A DNA stretch of 64,000 nt from contig NZ_LT670817.1 of NCBI RefSeq assembly GCF_900129425.1, forward strand, positions 3,162,001 through 3,226,000. The letters run 5' to 3'. The notes under the pieces are model-generated. The model saw only the letters and a program-made list of their open reading frames with translations. It had not been told where the DNA came from and did not search any database. Position 1 is the first letter of the stretch; each line of letters starts with the position of its first letter. This document shows positions 35,190 to 44,627 of this stretch, in pieces. The translations under genes and the position numbers were made by a program. This stretch comes from Bradyrhizobium erythrophlei. GTDB taxonomy: Bacteria > Pseudomonadota > Alphaproteobacteria > Rhizobiales > Xanthobacteraceae.

Positions 35190-35253
35190 GAGTGGCGAAT
35201 AGCGAATGGCGAGTGGAGTTTTCCCCATTCGCTATTCGCTACTCACCATTCGC
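35190..35253. terminator. Long inverted repeat between convergent genes, probable bidirectional terminator
   Basis: GAGTGGCGAATAGCGAATGG (35190-35209) pairs at 19 of 20 positions with 35224-35243, with a 14-nt loop that includes TTTT. A further CCATTCGCCACC partly repeats the arm. It lies 8 bp after the carboxyltransferase stop and just before the end of the convergent MFS gene. Confidence 0.75.
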
Positions 35254-35258
35254 CACCT

Positions 35259-36542
35259 TCACGCCATCACCGGCTTCGGAGCCCGCGAAATCGCCAGTGT
35301 GATCACCGCAGCGACGATGCACAACGCGCCGGCCACAAAGAATGCCGGCAGATAGCTCGCAAGCATCGTCCGGGACAGGCCGGCGCCAAAGGCCGCCATG
35401 CCGGCGCCCAGTTGGTGGCCCGCGAAAATCCATCCGAACACCAGATTGGCGCGCTCCGGCCCGAAGCGCTGCGCGGTGAGCCGCACCGTCGGCGGCACGG
35501 TGGCGATCCAGTCGAGGCCGTAGAACATCGCAAACAGCGACAGGCCGTAAAACGAGAAATTGGTGAACGGCAGAAACAGCAGCGACAGCCCGCGCAGGCC
35601 GTAATACCAGAACAGCAGATAGCGGTTGTCGTAGCGGTCCGACAGCCAGCCCGACAGGATGGTGCCGAAGAAATCGAACACGCCCATGGCGGCGAGCAGG
35701 CTGGCGGCCTGCACCTGCGGAATGCCGAAGTCGAGGCACATCGGAATCAGATGCACCTGGACCAGGCCGTTGGTCGAGGCGCCGCAGATGAAGAACGTCG
35801 CGAACAGGATCCAGAACGCCCGCGTCTTCGACGCATCCCGCAGCGTGCCCAGCGCTGCCGCCATGATCGGGGCGGTGTTCGGAGGCGGCAGAGGCAGCGG
35901 CTGCGTGCCCTTATCGCCGAACGGCCGCAAGCCGACATCGCTGGGCCGGTCGCGCATCACCATCAGCACCGCGAGAGCGGCGACGCCGAGCGTCGCGCAC
36001 ATCAGGGCCAGTGCTATCCGCCAGCCCATCCGCTCGGTCAGGGTGGCGAGCAGCGGCAGGAACACCAATTGTCCGGTGGCAGCACTGGCGGTGAGAATTC
36101 CGACCACCAGCCCGCGCCGTGCCGCAAACCAGCGCGCCGCGACGGTGGCGCCCAGCACCAGCGCCGTCATGCCGGTGCCGATGCCGACCACGACGCCCCA
36201 CAGCAGCATCAGTTGCCAGACTTTGGTCATCAGCAGCGAGGCTGCCAGCGCCGAGCCCGCGGTCAGCAGGGCTGACAGCGTGACATTGCGCAGGCCGTAT
36301 CGATTGAGCAGTGCCGCGGCGAACGGCGCCATCAGCCCGAACAAAATGAAGCGGATCGAGAGCGCGGAGGAAATTTCCGCGGTGGTCCAGCCGAACTCCT
36401 TTTGCAGCGGCACGATGAACACGCCGGGCGCGCCGACTGCGCCGGCGCTGATCAGCGCGGTGAGAAAGGTCACGCCAACCATCACCCAGCCGTAATGGAT
36501 ATTGCGGCGGGCAAGCGCGGCCGACAGCCAATTGGAGATCAT
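35259..36542 (-). CDS. MFS transporter (monocarboxylate/oxalate-formate-like)
   Basis: This 427-residue twelve-helix major facilitator starts with NIHYGWVMVGVTFLTALISAG, which resembles the OFA/monocarboxylate branch. The intracellular loop motif between helices 2 and 3 is weak (LLNRYGLRNVT), and helix 8 is followed by GWLSDRYDNRYLLF. The ATG at 36542 is preceded by CAGGAAT; the longer frame reads through the promoter. Adjacent acyl-CoA genes suggest an organic-acid substrate, which is inference. A perfect 14-bp palindrome lies just upstream. Confidence 0.85.
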   Translation of the reverse strand: MISNWLSAALARRNIHYGWVMVGVTFLTALISAGAVGAPGVFIVPLQKEFGWTTAEISSALSIRFILFGLMAPFAAALLNRYGLRNVTLSALLTAGSALAASLLMTKVWQLMLLWGVVVGIGTGMTALVLGATVAARWFAARRGLVVGILTASAATGQLVFLPLLATLTERMGWRIALALMCATLGVAALAVLMVMRDRPSDVGLRPFGDKGTQPLPLPPPNTAPIMAAALGTLRDASKTRAFWILFATFFICGASTNGLVQVHLIPMCLDFGIPQVQAASLLAAMGVFDFFGTILSGWLSDRYDNRYLLFWYYGLRGLSLLFLPFTNFSFYGLSLFAMFYGLDWIATVPPTVRLTAQRFGPERANLVFGWIFAGHQLGAGMAAFGAGLSRTMLASYLPAFFVAGALCIVAAVITLAISRAPKPVMA

Positions 36543-36552
36543 GAGATTCCTG

Positions 36553-36566
36553 TCCGGAATTCCGGA
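36553..36566 (-). promoter_or_regulatory. Perfect 14-bp palindrome before the MFS gene
   Basis: TCCGGAATTCCGGA is a perfect palindrome 11 bp upstream of the start codon, abutting the ribosome-binding site. Its position suits a repressor operator. No regulator gene is adjacent. Confidence 0.45.
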
Positions 36567-36743
36567 TAACGAAGGGGGTGACGAGTTAAGCGTTGGTCTT
36601 TCAAGTTTGCTCGGTTGGCGATCTTGCATGATCGCACTCTGTCTGAAAGGCCATATTTCCCTCAATTTAGGACATAGAAGATCTTCCTATCTGCAATTCT
36701 TCTGGCCGCCGCAATCACAGGGTTGACCCATTGCCTCCGGTCT

Positions 36744-37940
36744 TTAGTGCAGGATGCGCTCGACGGCGATGGCAGTAGCTTCGCCGCCGCCGATGCACAG
36801 CGCGGCGACGCCACGCTTCAGATTATGTGCTTCCAGCGCATGCAACAGGGTCACGATCAGGCGAGCGCCGGTCGCGCCGATGGGATGGCCGAGCGCGCAG
36901 GCGCCGCCATTGATGTTGAGCTTCTCACGCGGGATTCCGAGATCGCGCTGCGCCGCCATCGCCACCACCGCAAAGGCTTCGTTGATCTCGAACAGGTCGA
37001 CATCGCCGACGCTCCAGCCGACCTTGTCGAGCAATTTTCGAATGGCCGGGATCGGCGCGGTCGTGAACCATTGCGGCTCCTGGCTGTGGGTGGCGTGGCC
37101 CTTGATCTCGGCCAGCACAGGCAGGCCGTCGCGGTCGGCGAGCGATCGCTTGGCGAGAATCAGAGCCGCGGCGCCGTCGGCATTCGCCGACGAGGCCGCC
37201 GGCGTAATGGTGCCGCCAGCGCGGAAGGCCGGCTTCAGTCCAGGAATTTTGGCAGGATCGACCTTTAGCGGAATCTCGTCATTGCCGATGGTGCGTGGAC
37301 CGGCCTTTTCGGTCACGGTGATCGGCATGATCTCCGCCTTGAACGCGCCGCCTTCCACCGCCTTGCGGGCGCGGGTCAGCGTCTCCATGGCGTAGGCGTC
37401 CTGGTCGGCGCGGGTGAACTGATATGCCTCCGCGGTGGCTTCGCCGAAATCACCCATCGAGCGGCCCGCTTCATAGGCGTCCTCGAGCCCGTCCATCAGC
37501 ATGTGGTCGACAATCCGGTCATGCCCGGCGCGATAACCGCCGCGCGCCTTGGGCAGCAAATAGGGCGCGTTGGTCATGCTCTCCATGCCCCCGGACAGCA
37601 CGATCTCGGCGGACCCGGCATTGATAATGTCATGCGCCAGCATGGTGGCCTTCATGCCGGAGCCGCAGACCTTGTTGATCGTCGTCGCCCCCGTCGCGTC
37701 GGGTAGGCCGGCGCCACGCGCAGCTTGCCGCGCCGGCGCCTGGCCCTGTCCGGCCGGCAACACGCAGCCCATGAAGACTTCGTTGATCCGTTCCGGCGAC
37801 AGTTTGGCCCGTTCCACGGCGGCGCCGATCACATGGGAACCGAGCTTATGGGCGCTGAACGGCGAAAGATCGCCCATGAACCGGCCTAACGGCGTGCGGG
37901 CGGCGGAGACGATGACGACCGGATCGGAAGCTGTGGCCAT
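36744..37940 (-). CDS. Acetyl-CoA C-acetyltransferase (thiolase)
   Basis: This 398-residue biosynthetic or degradative thiolase condenses two acetyl-CoA or cleaves 3-oxoacyl-CoA. The nucleophilic cysteine is in NKVCGSGMKA, the catalytic histidine in ALGHPIGATGARL and the second cysteine in ALCIGGGEA. The N-terminus VIVSAARTPLGRF is typical. The ATG at 37940 follows GAGGAGCACC; a longer start five codons upstream is less likely. It is on the same strand as the MFS gene 200 bp downstream. Unlike the SCP2-type thiolases at 21011 and 25623, it is of the AtoB/PhaA type. Confidence 0.92.
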   Translation of the reverse strand: MATASDPVVIVSAARTPLGRFMGDLSPFSAHKLGSHVIGAAVERAKLSPERINEVFMGCVLPAGQGQAPARQAARGAGLPDATGATTINKVCGSGMKATMLAHDIINAGSAEIVLSGGMESMTNAPYLLPKARGGYRAGHDRIVDHMLMDGLEDAYEAGRSMGDFGEATAEAYQFTRADQDAYAMETLTRARKAVEGGAFKAEIMPITVTEKAGPRTIGNDEIPLKVDPAKIPGLKPAFRAGGTITPAASSANADGAAALILAKRSLADRDGLPVLAEIKGHATHSQEPQWFTTAPIPAIRKLLDKVGWSVGDVDLFEINEAFAVVAMAAQRDLGIPREKLNINGGACALGHPIGATGARLIVTLLHALEAHNLKRGVAALCIGGGEATAIAVERILH

Positions 37941-37990
37941 GGCGGTGCTCCTCAATGCGCTGGGGTGAGCGGTATCATTTACATGACAGA

Positions 37991-38002
37991 CATCATATGA
38001 TG
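37991..38002. promoter_or_regulatory. Perfect palindrome upstream of the thiolase gene
   Basis: CATCATATGATG lies about 50 bp upstream of the thiolase start, in the 139-bp gap to the DUF2783 gene. The position is compatible with an operator or promoter element; which regulator might bind is unknown. Confidence 0.35.
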
Positions 38003-38079
38003 CGCTGCGGAATTTGCAACGGTCGCGGCGGATAAATTGTCGTGAGGGGGAGCGGTGTTATCGTTGCAGGAGGCTGCGC

Positions 38080-38265
38080 CTATTCCAGGCCTTCAAGTGC
38101 GATTCTGACGGCCTTCTTGAAGGCCGTGACGTCGCCAAGTTCATGGCTGAGCACCAGGGCGAGCCGGGTCAGAAACAGAGCTTCACGCTGCACTCCGGCC
38201 GAATCGATTGCCGTCGCGAGCGCTTCGTAGGCGGCTTCCAGGTCTTCGAACGACATCGTGGTCAT
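38080..38265 (-). CDS. DUF2783-type small protein
   Basis: This 61-residue helical protein contains SFEDLEAAYEALATAID and ALFLTRLALVLSHELGD, matching small DUF2783 proteins encoded beside FAD-dependent aromatic hydroxylases. It has no cysteines or membrane segments. Its ATG overlaps the TGA of the hydroxylase gene (ATGA), so it is translationally coupled to it. A role as an accessory or stabilising partner is plausible but unproven. Confidence 0.75.
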   Translation of the reverse strand: MTTMSFEDLEAAYEALATAIDSAGVQREALFLTRLALVLSHELGDVTAFKKAVRIALEGLE

Positions 38266-39953
38266 GGCATTCGTCTCCCCAGGCAAATGCTGGCTGTTCG
38301 CAGGATTTCGCCGGGAACGATGGCCTTCCAGCGTCCGGCGATATGCAGGTCCGGACGCAGGAGATAGAGCGCACCCGGCGCGGCATCGAACAGGCGGGCA
38401 ATTGCGCCATCGCCATCGGATATCGCTCCTGGCTCGGACGAAAAGCCCTGGCACTGAATCAACAGCGAAACGAAGCGCTTGTCGAGCTTGCGCAGTTGCT
38501 CGAGAAGCGCCGTCTGCTCGACGTCTGGCGAACCATCGCAAAACAGAATCACCGTCATGCCATTCCCGGCGCGATCGAGCAGATGGCTGCCGTCGGCAAG
38601 TTTGGCGTTCGGTGCGGCGCTGCCGCTGATCGGCCCGGAAGCGAAGTCGGCGTCGCGGCTGGCATAGGGTGTCAGCGGGCTTTCGGAATAGGTGTATGGC
38701 TGCATCTGGCGCGGATTGGCCAGGCCACGCGGAAAGTCGTGCTTCAAACTAAGCGAGAGCGCGGCCTCGCGTGCAAGCCGCCAGCCGTGTGTGGGCGGGG
38801 TCATGAATCGGGTACTTTTCGTGGCATTGGCGAAGACGTCCAGCGTCGCGCCGCGCCGTTCCGGGGAATAGCTGTCGAGCAGTCGATCGCCGGCCTCGCC
38901 ACTGAGGACGAGACCGAGCTTCCAGCCGAGGTTATCCGCGTCCGCGAGGCCATTATTGAGCCCGCGCACGCCGAAGATCGGCACGATGTGCGCGGCGTCG
39001 CCCACGAAGAACACGCGGCCGTGTCGATAGTCGTCGAGACACAGGGTGTTGGCGGAATAGATGCTCCACCATTCCAGTTCCCACGGTTTCGCATGGCCGA
39101 TGTCGGTGAGGATCGCGCCAACGCGCGCGCGGATATTTTCCTCGCGCAGGGCCTCTTGCTCGCTCTCGCCTTCCCGGAGCTGGTAGTCCACGCGCCAGAT
39201 ATCATCCGGCTGCTTGTGGATCAGCACGGTGCCGCCCGGATTGCCGCTCGGTTCGAAAAAGGCGCGACGCTCGGTCGGAAAATCGTGATCCATGCGGATA
39301 TCCGCAATCACGTATTTGCCTTCGTAGTTTTCGCCTTTGAGCCGCAGACCCAGCATCGAGCGGATCGGCGAGCGTGCGCCATCGGCGGCAAGCACATAGT
39401 CGGCGTCGAGGCGATAGTCACCGACTGGCGACGAAACGCCGAGCGAAACCCCGTCCGCGCCGCACTCGATGGCGGAAAGTTCGGTCTGCCAGCGCATATC
39501 GATCAGATCGCAGGCACTGACGGCGTCATGGAGAAACTGTTCGATATATTGCTGCTGAAGATTGTACATCGGCAGGTATTTTTCGCCCGATGGATGCGGC
39601 ATCTCGAGCCGGAAGATCTGCTCGCCGCGGTAATAGCTGCGGCCGAAACGCCAGCCCAGCGCCTTCTCGACGAAGGGCGCGACCGCTCCGATCCGTTCCA
39701 GAATATGCATGCTCGGCCGCGCGATGCAGATGGCCCGGCTGCCATCGTTAAACGTGTCCTTGCGCTCGATGAGCACGGACCGGATTCCGTACCGCGCGAG
39801 AGCCAAAGCGGCGGTCATGCCGATCGGTCCGGCGCCGACAATCACGACGGGGTGCCGAGCCGCAACACCTTCAAGTTCGGGGGTCAGTCCGGCCGGGAAG
39901 GTCGGGTAGTTGAAATAAAGTGACTCGAGTGGCCCTTTGCCGGCAGGTCTCAT
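38262..39953 (-). CDS. FAD-dependent aromatic hydroxylase (MhpA/PheA-like)
   Basis: This 563-residue flavoprotein monooxygenase hydroxylates an aromatic compound using NAD(P)H and O2. The N-terminal dinucleotide motif is VVIVGAGPIGMTAALALARYG (in part). The DG motif appears as YVLAADGARSPIR, and the second FAD motif as FFVGDAAHIVPIFGVRGLNN. A C-terminal thioredoxin-like domain (from about 460) is typical of phenol and 3-hydroxyphenylpropionate hydroxylases. It is followed by a coupled DUF2783 gene. The actual aromatic substrate is not identifiable, since no ring-cleavage dioxygenase is in the window. Confidence 0.85.
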   Translation of the reverse strand: MRPAGKGPLESLYFNYPTFPAGLTPELEGVAARHPVVIVGAGPIGMTAALALARYGIRSVLIERKDTFNDGSRAICIARPSMHILERIGAVAPFVEKALGWRFGRSYYRGEQIFRLEMPHPSGEKYLPMYNLQQQYIEQFLHDAVSACDLIDMRWQTELSAIECGADGVSLGVSSPVGDYRLDADYVLAADGARSPIRSMLGLRLKGENYEGKYVIADIRMDHDFPTERRAFFEPSGNPGGTVLIHKQPDDIWRVDYQLREGESEQEALREENIRARVGAILTDIGHAKPWELEWWSIYSANTLCLDDYRHGRVFFVGDAAHIVPIFGVRGLNNGLADADNLGWKLGLVLSGEAGDRLLDSYSPERRGATLDVFANATKSTRFMTPPTHGWRLAREAALSLSLKHDFPRGLANPRQMQPYTYSESPLTPYASRDADFASGPISGSAAPNAKLADGSHLLDRAGNGMTVILFCDGSPDVEQTALLEQLRKLDKRFVSLLIQCQGFSSEPGAISDGDGAIARLFDAAPGALYLLRPDLHIAGRWKAIVPGEILRTASICLGRRMP

Positions 39954-40043
39954 GCGTTTTCCGTTTCGTCTTGGCCCGAGCCCCTTTGCCGGAGGCGCGT
40001 TCCCGTTTTGCTTACGCCAGGCATAAGGTCGGCTGCAGCGCGC

Positions 40044-40814
40044 TTATCTTTTCCGGTCGATAAAGCCCTGCATCAGCCGCTGCGGCTCGCCGGTGAGGTA
40101 GGATTGGCCGAACACGCCGATGCTGAGATTGACGGATTCCGTCAGCGGCAGCTCTTCCCATTGCCGGAGCAGGGCTTTCTGCGCGCGCAGCGCTTCCGGC
40201 GCGCATTCCATCAGCGCCGCCAAGGTGTGCTCGACCGCGGCGTCGAGGCCGCCTTGCGGCGCGACCGTGTCGACCAGCCCCCAGGCCAGGGCAGTTGACG
40301 CGTCGATAGTCTCGGCGGTCATCAGCAGCCAGCGGGTGCGGCCCCAGCCGATCAGCCGCGGCAGCAGCGCCGCGTGGATGACGCTGGGAATCCCGACCCT
40401 GACCTCGGGCATGCCGAATTTGGCGTCGTGGGCGGCAATCCGGAAGTCGCAGCATGCGGCGACTTCGAGGCCGCCGCCGAGGCACCAGCCGGGCATCCGC
40501 GCGATCACGGGCGCGGGAAACGCGCGCACCGCCTCGCAGAGATCGCGCAAGCCGGTGATGAATTTCTCGGCAGAGGCCTGGTCGAGCCCGGCCATTTCCC
40601 TGATGTCGGCGCCGCCGATCATGCTTTTTTCGCTCTGGCCGGCGACCACAAGCGCGCGAGTCTGCCGCTCTGTCGCAAGCACCTCCAGGCCTTCGCGGAC
40701 ACCGTTGATGACGGCCGATCCCAGGATGTTGAGCGAGCCGGCGTTGCAGATCGTCAGGCGGACGACGCCGCGCGGGTCGCGATCGACGCCGCAATGGGGA
40801 TTGAGCAGGTGCAT
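40044..40814 (-). CDS. Enoyl-CoA hydratase/isomerase family protein
   Basis: This 256-residue crotonase-fold protein has the oxyanion-hole region ALVVAGQSEKSMIGGADIREM and the second loop WCLGGGLEVAACCDFRIAA. The MPEVRVGIPSVIHAALLPRLIG segment is where catalytic glutamates normally lie; the first (E in MPEV) is present and the second position is Ser/Val-like. That leaves hydratase, hydrolase or isomerase activity open. The ATG at 40814 was chosen over a longer frame crossing the divergent promoter to the TetR gene. It lies downstream of nothing on its strand and is probably the first gene of the hydroxylase group. Confidence 0.85.
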   Translation of the reverse strand: MHLLNPHCGVDRDPRGVVRLTICNAGSLNILGSAVINGVREGLEVLATERQTRALVVAGQSEKSMIGGADIREMAGLDQASAEKFITGLRDLCEAVRAFPAPVIARMPGWCLGGGLEVAACCDFRIAAHDAKFGMPEVRVGIPSVIHAALLPRLIGWGRTRWLLMTAETIDASTALAWGLVDTVAPQGGLDAAVEHTLAALMECAPEALRAQKALLRQWEELPLTESVNLSIGVFGQSYLTGEPQRLMQGFIDRKR

Positions 40815-41014
40815 GGAGGGTCTCGCTATCGGTAAGCTGCGCAGGCCACTTCCCGGGCAACGCGCGGTCTTGTCAAGGGCGCTGGAGGTTGGCCGGCGGC
40901 AGGATTTGATGCAGCTGCGAAGCAACCGGCGGGACCCCGCGAAATGAAATAAAAGGGAGCTTTTTGCCGCGGCGAATGTTATTATATGACTCTAAACATC
41001 CTATGGGACCGCCG

Positions 41015-41653
41015 ATGCGCTATTCGAAGGAACATAAGCTCGAAACCCACGCCCGGATCGTGAAGAAAGCCTCGGTGCGGCTTCGCGAGAAGGGCGCGCA
41101 CGGCATCGGTGTCGCCGACCTGATGAAGGAGGCCGGCCTGACCCATGGCGGGTTCTACGCCCATTTCGATTCGCGGGAAGCGCTGGTCATCGAGGCCTTT
41201 GCCTATGCGATGGATCGGGGAACGGAGCGCTGGCGCAAGCTTGCCGAACAGACACCGCCGGACCAGCGGCTGGCGACCATCGTGGATTCCTATCTGACGC
41301 CCCTTCATCGCGACGATCCCGGCCGCGGCTGCGCGATCCCGACGCTAGGAGCTGAAATCGCCCGCGAGAGCCCGAAAACCCGCAAGGCGTTCGCGGCCAA
41401 GCTGGAGCAGATGATCGACATGCTCGCCGCGCAAATACCGGATGTTCCGCGCAAGGCCGCGCGCAAACAGGCGACGGCGGCGATCGCGACCATGATGGGA
41501 ACGCTGGTGATGGCCCGCGTTGCAGGCAGCGGCGATTTTTCCGACGAGATTCTCGGCGCCGGGCGTGACGCTGTGCTGGACCGTGCGACGCCGCCGAAAC
41601 CCGCGGCGAAGAAATCCGCCCCCAGGAAAGCCGCTACGCTAGCGCGGCACTGA
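41015..41653 (+). CDS. TetR-family transcriptional regulator
   Basis: This 212-residue regulator has an N-terminal helix-turn-helix at about 10-55 (RIVKKASVRLREKGAHGIGV, GLTHGGFYAHFDSREALV). A ligand domain follows, with GCAIPTLGAEIARESPKTR in its middle. This resembles the branch typified by NemR/YxaF-like regulators. The C-terminal tail is rich in lysine, alanine and proline. The ATG at 41015 is chosen; one at 41003 would add four residues. It is divergent from the enoyl-CoA hydratase gene and lies 160 bp before the valine operon, either of which it may control. Confidence 0.85.
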   Translation: MRYSKEHKLETHARIVKKASVRLREKGAHGIGVADLMKEAGLTHGGFYAHFDSREALVIEAFAYAMDRGTERWRKLAEQTPPDQRLATIVDSYLTPLHRDDPGRGCAIPTLGAEIARESPKTRKAFAAKLEQMIDMLAAQIPDVPRKAARKQATAAIATMMGTLVMARVAGSGDFSDEILGAGRDAVLDRATPPKPAAKKSAPRKAATLARH

Positions 41654-41817
41654 CGGGGTCTCGCGGCGATTGCATTCGACATTGGTCGTAGGTAGCTGAA
41701 AGCGCTGCCAAGCCGGCATTTTCGCAAATGCGCTGCGCGTGGAAACCCTTTCCAAACGCCGCAAAGACTGCAAGATGCCGCAAAACCGGCCCCGGCCGTA
41801 AGCTGTTGGAGGAACCC

Positions 41818-43314
41818 ATGCGCACAATCGGACATTTTATTGGCGGCCGCGAGGTCAAGGGCACCTCGGGACGGTTCGCGGACGTATTCGAGCCGATGAC
41901 CGGCGATGTTCAGGCCCAGGTGGCGCTGGCCTCCAAGGCGGAACTGCGCGCTGCGGTCGAAAATGCCAGGGCCGCCCAGCCGGAGTGGGGCGCGACCAAT
42001 CCGCAGCGCCGCGCCCGCGTGATGATGAAGTTCCTCGAACTGGCGCAGCGCGATTACGACAAGCTCGCCGATCTCTTGGCGCGCGAGCACGGCAAGACCG
42101 TTCCCGACGCCAAGGGCGACATTCAGCGCGGCCTCGAAGTGGTGGAATTCGCCTGCGGCATTCCGCATCTGATGAAGGGTGAATACACCGAAGGCGCTGG
42201 GCCCGGCATCGACATCTATTCGCTGCGCCAGCCGCTCGGCGTCGTTGCCGGCATCACGCCGTTCAATTTCCCGGCGATGATCCCGATGTGGAAATTCGCG
42301 CCCGCGATCGCCTGCGGCAATGCCTTCATCCTGAAACCGTCGGAGCGCGATCCCGGCGTGCCGATGGCGCTGGCGGCGCTGATGATCGAAGCGGGGCTGC
42401 CGCCGGGCATTCTCAATGTCGTCAACGGCGACAAGGAAGCGGTCGATGCGATCCTCGACGATCCCGATATCCGTGCCGTCGGTTTCGTCGGCTCCTCGCC
42501 GATCGCGCAATATATCTACGAGCGCGCCGCCGCCACCGGCAAGCGCGCGCAATGTTTCGGCGGCGCCAAGAATCACGCCATCGTCATGCCCGACGCCGAC
42601 ATGGACCAGACCGTCGATGCCCTGATCGGCGCCGGCTATGGCTCGGCCGGCGAACGCTGCATGGCGATTTCCGTCGCGGTGCCCGTCGGCAAGACCACCG
42701 CGGACCGCCTGATGGAGAAGCTGATTCCGCGCGTGGAGTCCTTAAAGATCGGCACCTCGATCGATCCGTCAGCGGATTACGGCCCGCTGGTGACCAGGGC
42801 CGCGCTCGACCGCGTCCGGAATTATGTCGAGATCGGCATCCAGGAAGGTGCCAAACTCGCGGTCGACGGCCGCGGCTTCAAGATGCAAGGCTATGAGAAC
42901 GGCTTCTATATGGGCGGGTGCCTGTTCGATGATGTGACAAAAGACATGCGGATCTACAAGGAAGAGATCTTCGGCCCGGTGCTGTCGGTGGTGCGCGCGC
43001 ACGACTACAACGAGGCGCTGGCGCTGCCGTCCGATCACGATTACGGCAACGGCGTTGCGATCTTTACCCGCGACGGCGACGCCGCGCGCGATTTCGCCGC
43101 CAAGGTCAATGTCGGCATGGTCGGCATCAATGTGCCGATCCCGGTGCCGATTGCCTACTATACTTTCGGCGGCTGGAAAAAGTCCGGCTTCGGCGATCTC
43201 AACCAGCACGGCCCGGATTCGATCCGCTTCTACACCAAGACCAAGACCGTGACGGCGCGCTGGCCCTCCGGCGTCAAGGAAGGCGCGGAGTTCTCGATTC
43301 CAACGATGAATTGA
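41818..43314 (+). CDS. mmsA: CoA-acylating methylmalonate-semialdehyde dehydrogenase
   Basis: This 498-residue aldehyde dehydrogenase converts methylmalonate semialdehyde to propionyl-CoA, the last step of valine catabolism. The family start HFIGGREVKGTSGRFADVF, the cofactor segment GITPFNFPAMIPMWKFAPA and the catalytic cysteine in GSAGERCMAISVAV are all present. The C-terminal GWKKSGFGDLNQHGPDSIRF is characteristic of MmsA. The ATG at 41818 follows TTGGAGGAACCC. It leads a rightward set with isobutyryl-CoA dehydrogenase, HIBYL-CoA hydrolase and mmsB, although a palindromic repeat lies between it and the next gene. Confidence 0.94.
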   Translation: MRTIGHFIGGREVKGTSGRFADVFEPMTGDVQAQVALASKAELRAAVENARAAQPEWGATNPQRRARVMMKFLELAQRDYDKLADLLAREHGKTVPDAKGDIQRGLEVVEFACGIPHLMKGEYTEGAGPGIDIYSLRQPLGVVAGITPFNFPAMIPMWKFAPAIACGNAFILKPSERDPGVPMALAALMIEAGLPPGILNVVNGDKEAVDAILDDPDIRAVGFVGSSPIAQYIYERAAATGKRAQCFGGAKNHAIVMPDADMDQTVDALIGAGYGSAGERCMAISVAVPVGKTTADRLMEKLIPRVESLKIGTSIDPSADYGPLVTRAALDRVRNYVEIGIQEGAKLAVDGRGFKMQGYENGFYMGGCLFDDVTKDMRIYKEEIFGPVLSVVRAHDYNEALALPSDHDYGNGVAIFTRDGDAARDFAAKVNVGMVGINVPIPVPIAYYTFGGWKKSGFGDLNQHGPDSIRFYTKTKTVTARWPSGVKEGAEFSIPTMN

Positions 43315-43343
43315 ATCGGCGGCGCGCACCATCAGGCTAGAGC

Positions 43344-43424
43344 CGTCATTGCGAGCGCAGCGAAGCAATCCAACCTTACTTGTTGCCCGATGGATTGCTT
43401 CGTCGCTTCGCTCCTCGCAATGAC
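43344..43424. repeat. Dispersed palindromic repeat, family D
   Basis: CGTCATTGCGAGCGCAGCGA and GAAGCAATCC at the left mirror GGATTGCTTCGTCGCTTCGC and TCCTCGCAATGAC at the right. The repeat sits between mmsA and the acyl-CoA dehydrogenase gene. Confidence 0.9.
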
Positions 43425-43481
43425 AGCAGATGGGTCAATTGGCGATTTTTTGAGCAGATCAAGGAAAAGCGCGGACCGCAA

Positions 43482-44627
43482 ATGCAATTCGCTCTCAACG
43501 AGGACCAGATTGCGGTTCGCGACATGGCGCGGGACTTTGCCGCGGAGAAAATCGCGCCGCATGCGATCCGCTGGGACGAGGAGAAGCATTTTCCGGTCGA
43601 CGTGATGCGCGAGGCGGCCAAGCTCGGCATCGGCGGGGTGTATATCCGCGACGATGTCGGCGGTTCGGCGCTGACCCGGTTCGACGCGGCGCTGATCTTC
43701 GAGGCCCTGGCGCAGGGCTGTCCGACGGTGTCGGCGTTCATCTCGATCCACAACATGGCCTCCTGGATGATCGATGCCTATGGCAACGACACCCAGCGCA
43801 AAAAGTGGCTGCCGAAACTCTGCACCATGGAATTGCTGGCGAGCTATTGCCTGACCGAGCCGGGCTCGGGATCGGATGCCGCGGCGCTGCGCACCCGCGC
43901 GGTGCGCGACGGCGACCATTATGTGCTCAACGGCCAGAAACAATTCATTTCCGGCGCCGGCAAGGGCGACATTTACGTGGTGATGGTGCGGACCGGCGGC
44001 GACGGCCCCAATGGCATCTCGACGCTGGTGGTCGAGGGCGACACGCCCGGAATCTCGCTCGGCGCCAATGAGCGCAAAATGGGCTGGAACGCGCAGCCGA
44101 CCCGCGCGGTGATTTTCGAGAATGCGCGCGTGCCCGTCGCCAACCGGCTCGGCGATGAGGGCATCGGCTTCAAGATCGCGATGGCCGGGCTCGACGGCGG
44201 CCGCATCAATATCGCGGCCTGTTCGCTCGGCGGCGCGCAATCCGCGCTCGACAAGTCGCTGGCCTACATGAAGGACCGCAAGGCCTTCGGAAAGCGCCTC
44301 GACGAATTCCAGGCGCTGCAGTTTCGTCTGGCCGACATGGCGACCGAACTGGAGGCGGCGCGGACCTTTGTCTGGCGCGCGGCGGCCGCACTTGATCGCA
44401 GGGACGCGGACGCAACCATGCTGTGCGCGATGGCAAAACGCTTCGGCACCGATGTCGGCTTCGAGGTCGCCAACCAGGCGCTGCAACTCCACGGCGGCTA
44501 CGGCTATCTCAGCGAATACGGCATTGAGAAAATCGTGCGCGATCTGCGCGTGCACCAGATTCTTGAAGGCACCAACGAAATCATGCGGCTGATCGTGGCG
44601 CGCAAGCTGATCGAGGGCGCGCGATGA
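43482..44627 (+). CDS. Isobutyryl-CoA dehydrogenase-like acyl-CoA dehydrogenase
   Basis: This 381-residue FAD dehydrogenase oxidises isobutyryl-CoA to methacrylyl-CoA. The FAD/substrate segment is SYCLTEPGSGSDAAALRT, with FISGAGKGDIYVVMVRT following. The C-terminal GYGYLSEYGIEKIVRDLRVH and QILEGTNEIM contain the catalytic glutamate of short-chain branched enzymes. The ATG at 43482 is chosen because the longer frame begins in a repeat. Its TGA overlaps the start of the downstream hydrolase, and the valine context supports the substrate assignment. Confidence 0.9.
   Translation: MQFALNEDQIAVRDMARDFAAEKIAPHAIRWDEEKHFPVDVMREAAKLGIGGVYIRDDVGGSALTRFDAALIFEALAQGCPTVSAFISIHNMASWMIDAYGNDTQRKKWLPKLCTMELLASYCLTEPGSGSDAAALRTRAVRDGDHYVLNGQKQFISGAGKGDIYVVMVRTGGDGPNGISTLVVEGDTPGISLGANERKMGWNAQPTRAVIFENARVPVANRLGDEGIGFKIAMAGLDGGRINIAACSLGGAQSALDKSLAYMKDRKAFGKRLDEFQALQFRLADMATELEAARTFVWRAAAALDRRDADATMLCAMAKRFGTDVGFEVANQALQLHGGYGYLSEYGIEKIVRDLRVHQILEGTNEIMRLIVARKLIEGAR

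Noticed and set aside
40976..40999. ATGTT...AACAT pair before the TetR gene as an operator
   Set aside because: Only five-base arms with a 14-bp spacer; expected by chance.
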